Shown here piece by piece: positions 13,208 to 25,000 of a stretch of DNA of 64,000 nucleotides. Position numbers and translations under genes: made by a program. The stretch lies in contig JABMCL010003406.1 in the NCBI GenBank assembly GCA_018857735.1, positions 117,001-181,000 of the forward strand, given 5' to 3'. Source of the stretch: Alviniconcha marisindica (lineage: Eukaryota > Mollusca > Gastropoda > Provannidae). The notes beneath the pieces were generated by a model. That model worked only from the letters and a program-made list of their open reading frames with translations, had not been told where the DNA came from and did no database searches. Within the stretch, counting starts at the first letter, position 1. Each line of letters starts with the position of its first letter.

Positions 13208-15901
13208 CTGTCACAAACAATATCATGAAATTGAAACAAACAAAAGGAGAAGTAAGCAAGTAAAGTTCAATGCACAAGCATTTACGTTGCCAGTGACCAT
13301 CATGAAAAACTGCTTTAGATGAGTAAAATGGTAAACTGAAGGATAGGAGCAACATAATACAATAGGTCCCCATAGGGGAAATTGGTGATTCAAACTGCGA
13401 TTTCATTCGTTGGAACTACTATTTCAAAGACAGCACTGGCAAAAGTCCTAGGACACAGGGTGGAGGGCCTATGGGTTTTCCCAAGCACTCAGACATCACC
13501 CTGAACTCAGTTTCTATTGACAGGTAGGTTTTTTGCTTGTTGCATGTGTGGCTGTTGTTGTTTTTCTTCACCTCCTTCCTTTCTTGTTGGGGTGAAGGGG
13601 TGCACTAAAAAAATGATAAACTGATTAATGAAAGATATCCAGACAGAGACACTCACCCCAAGAGGTATCAGGTGGCATTACAAAGTGTTAAACATGGATG
13701 TGGAAAAGGACCAGGAAATCACTTTACCTGACAAGGCCTCTCACTCTGTGATATACCAGGTAGCACTGCAAAGCATTAAACATGGATGTGGAAAAGGACC
13801 ATGAGATCACTTTATATCACAAGGACACTAACTCTGAGATGTACCAGGCAGCACTGCAGATGGCTAAACATGGATGTGGAAAAGGACCATGAGATCACTT
13901 TATCTGACAAGGACACTCACCCCAAGAGGTACAAGGTAGCACTGGAGAGGGTTAAACATGGATGTGGAAAAGGACCAGGTGTCTTCTGTCAGGTCCTCTG
14001 AGAACTCCATGGTTTGCTGTGCAATAAAAGAAAAGTGTAAATCCAATGTATTTTTTACAGAGAGAGAAAAGTAAACATAGATATGGAAAGGGATCATATA
14101 TCTTTCAGATGGCCCCTGACAAGCACTTCAGTTTCTGCAGATAAAAAGAAGAATAGAATGTGTAATATTCTATCAACAAAAAGAAGAATCATAATATAGC
14201 AAAAACAATTCAAATTCATTACACAGCATGTGTCCATGAAACACACTAAAAATGCATGATTTCTGTTAAAAAGCTAACACTGTGAAAATGAAATGCTGCC
14301 AAACCCATGCTAAAAATTTCCAAGAGTGCTTGTATCAGTATGCAACAAAACAGAAAAGCATCCAACGCCAGAACAACTGATTTATTGATTAACGTTAAAT
14401 CGCCAAAAAATCCTTGTCCAGCCCACCTCAGCTTGGACCCCAGATTTATTGATACCAGATTAACCCCTTCACTGTCACAGCCTGTAAAATTTCTGGGCTG
14501 AAAAGTGCACACATACACACCGGCAAATTGTATATTTGATGGTCCTATAACAATGACGGTCCTATAACAATGACGGTCCTATAACAACTCTCACTGTCAA
14601 TACCGTGCATTTTGATAGAAATCCTTTTTGGCGCTGACGTGAAGGAGGCAAAAAAGCCTTAATGGTTTCAAATTTGGCACTTTTATTGTTTTCTGAGTAA
14701 TGGTGCAGCAAGCATAGCAGTGAAAGGGTTCAAGAAAAACATAAAAAAAGGAATGGACGGATTTTTTAGATTTGTTAATGCATAGCAGAAAATTTCAGTG
14801 TCACAATGGCTGCAAGCTGCACCCCCCCCCCCCTACCTACCACCCCCTTGTTGCTGAGCATGGGCCATGGAGAAAAGCCTCTCTCATAACAAAATACAAC
14901 ACAAAAATATTGAAGAATTTTCTGAAACAGGCATGGGAACGGACCATTAGCAGAAAAGAGACAAAATGAGCAACAGGACTAGGGAGAAAAACAAGACAGG
15001 AGATAGGAAAGAGGAATCAGATGACAGCCCCGAGATTCCAGACAGTAGACACCACCAGTGTTCCTTCAAGAGATCTTTGGACAAGAGAAGGCCTAAGAGC
15101 TGGTACCATGGAAACACACGGACAACAAACACTAGCAGCGGAATAACAAGCATGATGATCGTGGCTGCTCCTCATGAGAGAAGACAATGGCAGAGATCAA
15201 AAGGAAAGTAAATGATTAAAGACAAAAAGAAATGATTTGTTACTTACACTTACAGTGACAAGCTCCGCCTCTTCCCCATCATTCAACTCGTCATCGGAGG
15301 AGATGTCTTCATAGCCATCCTCCTCCTCCTGCAACAAAGAGTGAGTTGTGTCAAAATGTGCGGGAAACCAATCATTCCAAACAAAACCAGTGCTGCTGGC
15401 TACTGATGTCGCAGTCCTTGTACAGTCTGGAGCTGGTTAACTACAAAGGCATCTCTGGTAAGGTACCGTCTTATCAGAGGCCACTCCTTCGCGACCACTT
15501 TCAAAACATGCTCCTCTATATAGTTCAATGTGAAAACTCAATGAACCAGGGTTTGTGTTAACTGGTAATTTACCAGTTACGATCAGCATACACAAGAAAA
15601 AAAACCAGCAATCAGTCACACATACTGGCTCTTATTTTGCTTGATTGGTTCCCAAAAGACAAAAAAAAAATTTTTTTAAATACGTCATCAAGGAGGCCAC
15701 TCCTTCGCAACCACTTTCAAAACATGCTCCTCTATATAGTTCAATGTGAAAACTCAATGAACCAGGGTTTGTGTTAACTGGTAATTTACCAGTTACGATC
15801 AGCATACACAAGAAAAAAACCAGCAATCCACTATGTCTTATTTTCAAATAAACACTTTTTTTAAATATTGTCCAGAGAGAGAGAGAGAGTAGAGAGAGAT
15901 G

Positions 15902-15955
<54 letters not shown>

Positions 15956-15981
15956 TAATGTGTGGTGTGTGTGTGTTGTGT

Positions 15982-16021
<40 letters not shown>

Positions 16022-19000
16022 TGTGTTCTAGGCGTGAGCAGTAGGAAGGCGACGTACAGATGATTTGGCGGGTTTTGATTTGGCTTGATGCTAAGAGAGA
16101 CAGTGACCAAGTGTATCTGACTGGGTTACGGCAAGAGATGTACCAAGCTATTTGGTGGTTTCTGCAAGAAGACACTGTCCAAGCTGGGGGTTGGTGGGTT
16201 ATGCTGGCAAAGAGAGAAAGGCTGTACCCAAGCTGATGAGGTTGGTGGGTTACACTGGTAAAGAAAGGCTGTACCCAAGCTGGTGAGGTTGGTATGTTAC
16301 ACTGATTAAGAGAGACAGGCTGTACCCAAGTTGGTGAGGTTGGTGGGTTACACTGGTAAAGAGAGAAAGGCTGTACCTGAGCTCCCTCGGGCTCCAAGGC
16401 GACTTCAACGTGGGGAGAATTCTCAGACAGATTTTCATACATCTCAACGTCTCCAACCACCCCACCCTCTGAAACATACAAGCTTGGGTTACCTGAAGCT
16501 CACCATCTGCTGAGAATGAACTGCTGTGACAGCCCCTGCTGAGGAAAAGCATGCAAGGTAAACAATCTCCTGACTCCATCTGGCATCTCACCTGGAAATC
16601 AGAGACACACTTTCTTAGCAATGGCTGCCAGCACGAATTACCCTACAAGCACATACAACTCCTAACTGTTGGTAGCTCTAGAATCTATAGGCAGGGAATT
16701 CTCAGTCTGAAATGATAGTAACAAAGCAAGGTACCATATCATTGTGCTGTGACATGAAAACGCTTAACTCTTTCACGGCTTTCCGCGTCTTAAGACACGG
16801 AGCTTAGCAGTACGCTTGACGACGATCCGCATCTTTAGACGTGGTAAAAATTAAAGATTTTTAATGGTCTTACCGGCTTTCGAGTTGACTGGAGGCAATT
16901 ATATTACACTAACTGCATCAATTTCGGACACTTTCGGTAATACCCTTAGTCCAGTTGAGTGTTCCTTTGTCTGTTTTGGCATCTGTAACACGTGTGTCAA
17001 ACTGACGAAAGTTGCACGTTTCAAAATGGCGGCACGCAGAGTGAACATGCGTTACTCGGTGAGGGAAGCTGTGGAATTAGTACTGAATGAGGGCTCGTAT
17101 CTAAAAGATTTTTCGGACAGTGGTTCTGAAGAGAACTTTGTTGATTCTGACGAGGAGTTTGTGCCAGTAGATCTCAAGGCGGACTTGAGAGACAGCGATA
17201 ATAACATCTTCATTTTCATCATTGGGATCTGTGCAACCAGTAGAATAAAACTTCTTCTTTTTTTAACTGTGTTTGGACAGTTTCCGCTTTGCTGTTGGGA
17301 CAGGGAAAGGTATACGATATGATGCTATGGATTATTAATCGGACAAGTACACATTCCAAGCTTTTTTTAAATGTATATGTTTATTGTATTATTCCTAGTA
17401 GTTTATTTACAACAATTTTTTTTAAACGGGCAAAAACAGTGTGTCTACAGGAACCGAGCGCGCCATTTTGTAGTGTCTTGAATGAGTTAAAGGAACTAAC
17501 CTTCTCAAACTAGGTATTGCTCAAGACAGTCCGTCTTCCTCCAACCGGTCAAACAGGCCAAAAATAAAAACTTGAAAGGAATCTACGATTTTAAGATTTC
17601 GGTTTGTTTAAAACACTCTGCTGATTTTATTTTCAATTAAGAATGCTACTGATGGTTTTATTTTCAGTCTAGAATCCTGCTTGCCTCAGTGATGATTAAC
17701 AGGACCAGATGCAGAAAACACTGTCAAGTGTCACAGTGCTGGCTACCTGTGGCGTCTTTCATCTTGTTCAGTGGGCATTGTGAACGCATACGTTTTGAGC
17801 CCCATATCAAAGAAGCAGCGCATGCAACATGGCAAAGCAGGACTTGTGACTGCTGTGTGTATTTGTATTTGTATGGGTATTTGCGAGTTGCAAGTTTTTC
17901 TTTAATTAAGCTGCAAAGCACTTTGAGTCTCTGTAAGCCCTCTCTAAATTCCCTTTTATTATTACTGCATGTAGACAGTCCTGTGAGATTCGCTTCAGAA
18001 ACTGAATATAAAACCAAAGGAACATTTCAAAACAATACTATAAGCATCCTGGATTTAGGGTTTTGTTTCAATCTACTGTCCTTGTTGGACAAAGCAAGTT
18101 TTGAGAAGGCAAGCTCTTTACAGACAGCCACTGGGACCACCAAGTACTGATTTCAGAAAGAAATCTGCCTGACAGAATCATACATTTAAGAAACCTACAA
18201 TGGAAATGTGTTACAGGTTTTTTTGAATCACTTCATCTTCGGCTGAATTTCAACTCCCATAACCCTTTCCATGCCCAGTGACGGAGTATTCAGTTCATAA
18301 CATCATGTGAACTTCCATTTTCCTGCGGTAAGTAAGTAAGCTGGTGTTTCATGCCCAGTCAACCAGTGCAGGTTATATCAGGGTGATACACAGTTTGTCA
18401 TCATATATTCCTTTTTTTAAAGTGTATTTGTTAAAACTGGTATATGTACAATTTTAAAATCATACTTAAAAAGGGGAGTAAGACACAAACATAACCAAAA
18501 ATGATCTCAAGTTAAAATTTCCCCCCAAATATTGATCTCTTTCAAAAAGTTAAAAATCTTGTCAGGCAAAATCTCCTGAAACAACTCACACAGTGACTGA
18601 GCAGTAAAGTGGCTCTGTCTGATTCTAACCAAATCTGAACAAGCAAGTGAAATATGTTTAACAGTTAAAAGTTCATCACAACCGATGCACATTGGCGGTT
18701 CCTCAGCCCTTCAATAAAAAGGAATGAGTAATAAAAAGAATGGCCAATGTGCAGTCAGGCTATCAGTTTCTTCTTTTCTATTTGTCCGAGGACAGACAAC
18801 ACATTGTTTTAATACTGGGAATATTTCATGGAATTTATTTCGTGGGAACTCATCCCACTCCGCCTGCCACAATTCTAATATATATGTTTTTGTTGGCACG
18901 TGATTTTAAGTCAGAATGGGATGAGCACCACCGAGGTGTCGCCAGCAAGGGCATCTTTAGCTGCAGTGTCTGCAGCTGAATTACCCCTAATGCCCACATG

Positions 19001-22000
19001 GCCAGGGACCCAGACAAAGACATCTCCTTCCCATCTCTGATCAAATCCATATATAGTTCTAGAATTTGTAGCAAGACAGGGTGTTCAAAGAGATTATGGC
19101 ATTACTTGAAAGACAACTGAATTGCACTACTGCGGAGAATTTGTTTTGCTTTAGTGTGCTCTCCTTGCTGGTGACATCAGCTAGAATTTGTCCTTTTTCC
19201 GTCTCCTAACCTCGCAGTTCCCTGGCACAGGCATGCACACATTGACTGCTCCTTCCTTGCAGGAGCCAAGAGAGCCTCCAAGAGTGTAGCTTTTGTCACT
19301 TACTGCCTGCCCCCTCAGTGCCAATGCTTCATGTCCATCTTGTTTTACTTTCTACGGTGTGTGGCATCCAAATTGTCATTTTGAAGGAATGAACAATCAT
19401 TTGATGTTACTTCGCTCAACAGACGATCACATCTCTGGGAATAATTAAGCAAAAGAACCATAAACATGGGTATCTGTGCAACACATGAACAACTGTAAAC
19501 ACACCACAACAGTACTCACGTCATTTTTCTTCACCGAGCGTGACAACACAACGTACCTACATCACCCACTTCCATCTCCTCCTCTGGTGGCATCGGTGGT
19601 TCCGGAGGCCGGGAATCGTGCACCACAGGCGACCTTGACCTCGACCGTGACTGTGACCTCTCCGGTGACCCTCCGGTCTCTGGCATGGGTGGGGTGCGAG
19701 GGCGCGCCGCTTCCCAGGCCAGCTCCCTCTGTTTTTGAGCCTTCTCTCTCTCCTGCTCCTCCAGCCGCTCTCTCTCCCAGGCCTCCCTCTCCCGCTGCTC
19801 TCGTTCCCGCTCTTCCCTCTCCAGCCGCTCTCTCTCCCTCTCCCGCTCCAGTTCTTTCTCCTTCTCCCTCTCCCTCTCCCACTGTTCCCGTTCCCTCTCT
19901 CTCTCCCGCTCTCTCTCCCGCTCCCTCTCTCTTTCTCTCTCCCGCTCTCTCTCTCTCTCCCTCTCCAGCTCAAACTCTTCCCTCTCCCTGTAGCGGCTGC
20001 GCTCTCTCTCCCGGAAGTCTCTGGAGTCCTGCGAGCCCTCCCGCGAGCCAGGGTAGTCCCGGCTGTCGCGGCTGTCTGCCGACCCCCGCCGGTCCCGGCG
20101 GCTTCCCCACTCCTCCCTGTCCCGGGAGTCGCGGGATCGGTTCTCCTCCAGGGGGTCCCGGCTTGGCTCCCTCTCCCGAGCATCGTACGGCTCCTTTGGC
20201 TCTGGCGGGAACGTGTACTCCCTCTTGGGCTCCCGCTGATCGTGAGCCTCTCTGGGGTGGGGCTGCAGGAGCTGCTCAAAGGGCTTGAAGAGGTCCCGCG
20301 AGGAGGGCGCTGGCCCCGCGGCCTTGGGCAGCTGGACGGGTTTGGGGGCGGTGGTGACTGTGGCGGCTGGGGGGGCGCTGGGAGGCGGGGTGGACTGTGG
20401 GGTGTACCTCTGCTGCAGCTGCTGCAGCTTCAGCTGGATGAAGTCCAGCGGGTGCTGGGTGGTCGGCGCCGACTTGCAGAGCTCCTCTTCGGTCATGGCA
20501 GGTTCGTGCCGCACTTCATGGCGGGGTTCTGCGGGACAAAGCGTCTGGCATCATCGCACAGCACAGGCAATACAAAAACACAACAACAACAAACAAAAAC
20601 AGCCCAAGACCCTGAAATTAGTGAGAAGTAAAACTGATTAAGATAAAAAGCAGAAAGGCACAACACTGGATTACAAGTACAACAGAGGCCCCCGAATGGA
20701 TGTAAACGATCTGAAAAGAGGTACCACTCAGTTCTCTTTGCTTGGAACTGTTAATGATCCAAAAAGGCAGACCCACAGCAGTAATGCAGATATTTTCTTT
20801 AAAAGCTGAATTCACATCACAAGTGCCATTGTACGGGGTGTTTTTTCTTTATACAATCCCAAATGCTGAGATGTGATTCCATGCTGGCCATGCAGCAGTG
20901 GTGCAGCAACAGTGTGGTAGTGGTGTTGTCAAAAATTGGGAACACAGGAAATAGAAATGTTTCTGGCAGCACACTGGGAGCGTGGGGGTAGCTCAGTGGC
21001 AGAGCAGCATCAGCTGGTGTTGCCACGGGAACCAGAATTAACAGAAAGTTGTGCTGCAACAACACCCACTTTCAGTCTGTCATGCAGCACTGAAATAAAA
21101 TATATAAGAAAATCACAACTTGATCTCCTGATGCTAAACGCAGGACTCTGCAAGTGAAGTGTGTGGACTCACCTGGAACTTTTCTAGGTGGCGGTGGTGG
21201 AGGTGGTGAGGTTTTAGCTGGCTTGGCAGAGGTGATACAGCCATAGATGGCTACTGTCACTGTGTTGTACCAACCCTTCAACACCAGGCCATCTGTTGGT
21301 ACCTGAAACATCACAGCAAGACAGGTTTTGATGGGCCATTTAACAAAGACACTAGTTGTACTAGCCCTTTAACACCAGGCCATCTGTTGGTACCTGAAAT
21401 GTGACAGCGAGACAGGTTTTTGAGTGTTTAACCAAGACATCACTTGTATTAGCTGTTCAACACCAGGCTGGTACCCGAGAAGTGACACTGAGACAGGTTC
21501 TGACTAGCCATGATACAATGATAGTAATTAATTCAGAGTAAGATGCCTGCTGCGCCAGCTCTTCACAAAACAGTTTTCATCCACCATTTAGAACTGAACT
21601 AAGTAACAACTGTTTGTATCCACATTTCATGTGAACAGAAGCATAGAGAAAAGGATTCCGATATTTTTAAAAATTGTAGATGACATCCCCCCCCCCCCCC
21701 CCCCTTTTTTTAAACTTGACAGAATGATGTTTTGAACTGCACAATACACGGCATGGTATAACACTCTAGATCTTTATCGCGTGGTTTACCTCAGCCTCTG
21801 GCTTCAGCTGAATGTTGGTGTTCTCTTTGTAGTCTAGCCTGAAACACAGCATCACATCATGTCACCCACATGTCAATAATCACTCTTTTATACAACAAGT
21901 TCATGCATTATATAATTTCATTATTATTATGTGTGATTAACTTTAAGCATAATATTTCCTACATAAGTACTGTTTTTCAGTCATTAGCTCACAGTGGATA

Positions 22001-25000
22001 AGATCTGCTACACTGTCAAAAAGTAACAGAAAATAATCAGTATCAAGTTATACAACAAAACATGTAAAACTACTATAACTAGGCAAGCTGTTTCTGAGAA
22101 TGTCTACTGCAAAATTAATATCTTGACAGGTGCAAAATTTATATCTTGACAGGTTTATTAAATCAATTAACTCATTGATGAATACATATCAGACCATATG
22201 ATCCATGGAGGCAATGCTGTGTGCACTGCTGAACACATACAGATCCATATGATGACAGCTGATATGATGAGATATTACTCTCTTGAGTACAACAATAAGA
22301 TTGCCAAATTCAATGTGTCAATCGTGTCATAAGAATTAAGACTGGATATATATATATTCACTGTATTTTAAATTAAAATCCACTCTGACACAATGACATA
22401 AATAGATCTATAGACTATCAATATCTGAATATGACAAAACACATTCTGTGTACAATCACAATGCCAGGATCTAATGACGTGAAGGTGCTGAGCACTCACA
22501 AGCCAAGTTTCTCAAAGGTGGCAGCATTAGGACGAGTCAGGTTGTTGACAAACAGTTCCAGCTTAAAGGCAGAAGGGTTGGTAGCACTGCAAGAGAAAGG
22601 CATGACCATACAACGGGAGTTTCCTCATTACTAGTTACCTCACTTACAATTACTCACATGCATCGAAAATGAAAATCTGATGCATTTTACATAAAATCAT
22701 GTTACAATGCTAGCTGGCGCTGACTGTGCAGCATAATCTCTGAACAGCTTTTGCTCAATGGAAGGTGGCTTCCCACTCTAAAGAAGAAGACTGTTGTCTG
22801 TGCAACGACTGGCTGCAACAGCACCACACAAGACAGGACCAACTGTCTTTATCCTAAATCCTAGACCTAGTAAATGAGTAATTCCTATCCTTGCCACAAA
22901 CATTGCCTGCAGTCATGCCACAGACCAGTAACATTGTGTGCTGTGACTTTGAGCTCGCACACGGAGGAATTTTAAAAAAAGGATATATTCTTGCTCTTGA
23001 ATGTGTTTGTGCCAGTTCTTAAAGTGTCAGCTCTACACCACTAGCACCACCGACAATGACGCCACCATGACAAGACTCACCCAAGTCTGACACCACCTGC
23101 CAAGTTGGCCTGCACCTGAGCACGCAGAGGAATAATTCGTACTTCATATATGATGACAGGGTGAGGAAACTGGACAAGATCCAAGTTTAACTCCTGGAGA
23201 GAAAAAAAAGAAAAAAAGAAGCATATTAGTTTTATTACAATAAATACAGTCTTTTATTGTTTTAACTCCACACATGAATACATGATACCACCCCCCAAAA
23301 AAACCCATTAATGTACTGGGAGTAGTGACAATAATTTTTCTGACTATTGCTATTATGCTAAACATTCTTCTTCTTTCAATAATGTCAACACATATAATGA
23401 TATATTATATGAATGGATATTTTGTTCATAAATGTTTTCCCGTTAACCAGGAGTTGAGCCACACTAACTTAGTAACTAACCACTGAACTAAGATCTGGCC
23501 ACATTCACATTGGTATGCTGTGGTGGTAATCCAGGTAAAGTAGATAGTGTGGGTTCAAATCCTGGACAAAGGTGGAGATCACCCCCCCCCCCCACCCCAG
23601 ACACCTCATTTTTGGCTGATTCAGATGAAAAATGGATCTGACAATTCTAAAGGGCTAGGGTTAGTAACCAGTCATCAATTTTGTAAAATTTCACATCCCC
23701 CCCCCCCCCCCCCCCCAATATTTCAGACTATCACTTCTTTATTTGCTTCCTTTACAGATGTGTTTTTTTCCATGGGAACAGCCTTAGTTTTGTTCAAAGC
23801 TGTTCAGAGGGAAAACAAGAGACAAGTGAAATTGAAAGAGGCAAGACGCCGCAAGTACAGAAGTAATCATTGCAAAATTGGTAAATGCAATTATTTGGCT
23901 GCCAGATCAAAGCATAGATCACTGTGGAATTGTGAGATCCATTTTGTGACCAAGCAGTAAAAACAAGGGGGGCCAAGATCTCCACCCTTGCAAATCCTGG
24001 CTTTGATGCGGTGACAATGACACTAGTGACAGTTGATCCTTTATGCACTTTTTGCCAAAAGATGGCCTAATGGCTTTAGTTGTTAATGGCACTGGTATAA
24101 TATGGCATGAAAAACAGGTAATTTCTTACTATTTAATTAAAAAGCATAACCCTAGTAACATTAAGTAAGTACTAGTAAACGGTATTTGTGTTCTAAACTC
24201 AGGACTTTTCCTAGGCCTAGCCAAGTTAAATACCCAAAACTAGAAACAGAATTTCTAGATTACTTGAACACACTTTAAATAGTTTAATACCAAACAATAC
24301 AGGTGCCCACTCCTTTCCAAGAATGATCATAGCCTGGAAGTGGAACCACTTAGAGTTAGACAACAACACAGTCCACTCAGTACGTTGTACAGTACGTAAC
24401 TATTCTAGTTTCTGCTGAGACGGCCCCGGCCTCGGCAAAGCGCCAACAGACCACCACCACAGCTGTGCATCCCAATCCGTCGCACCAATACCAGATTCCT
24501 GGATGCTAGCGATGTCTGCTACAGATAACAAAAATTTAAACTTTCTTAGAATCTTACTGATCTTAGCCTATTTCTTAGTACTATAGTAGAACTTTAGTTT
24601 CTAGTACTCCGACTACTCGCCGTAGAAACTTATTAAGTCAACTTTTTCCAGAACAATAAGCGCTGCATTTCACTACATTAGCAGAATAATCAGGTTTACC
24701 GATAACTGTGAATTACCCACCAAAGGGAAAATCGTCAAATCTAAACCCATAATATATATTCAACAGCAACGAAATCGATGTTTGAAATATTGTTATATCT
24801 CGTTTACTGCATGATATTATTTGATAATGTAGATCTACACCGATCATCGAGGGAGTTTCCATCAATTTCACTAAAATGCATGCGCATTATTTGTACAAAA
24901 TAACCCGCATAAGTAAATAAGAAATAACGCGGAACCAAACCTCGGTGTTTTCGTGTGAAAAAGTGTCAAAAAACAGTAGTTCCACCAGACTGTCTCCGGC

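Noticed and set aside
20985..21030. Possible tRNA gene (GGGGGTAGCTCAGTGGCAGAGC)
   Set aside because: Good A box but no B box or cloverleaf downstream.
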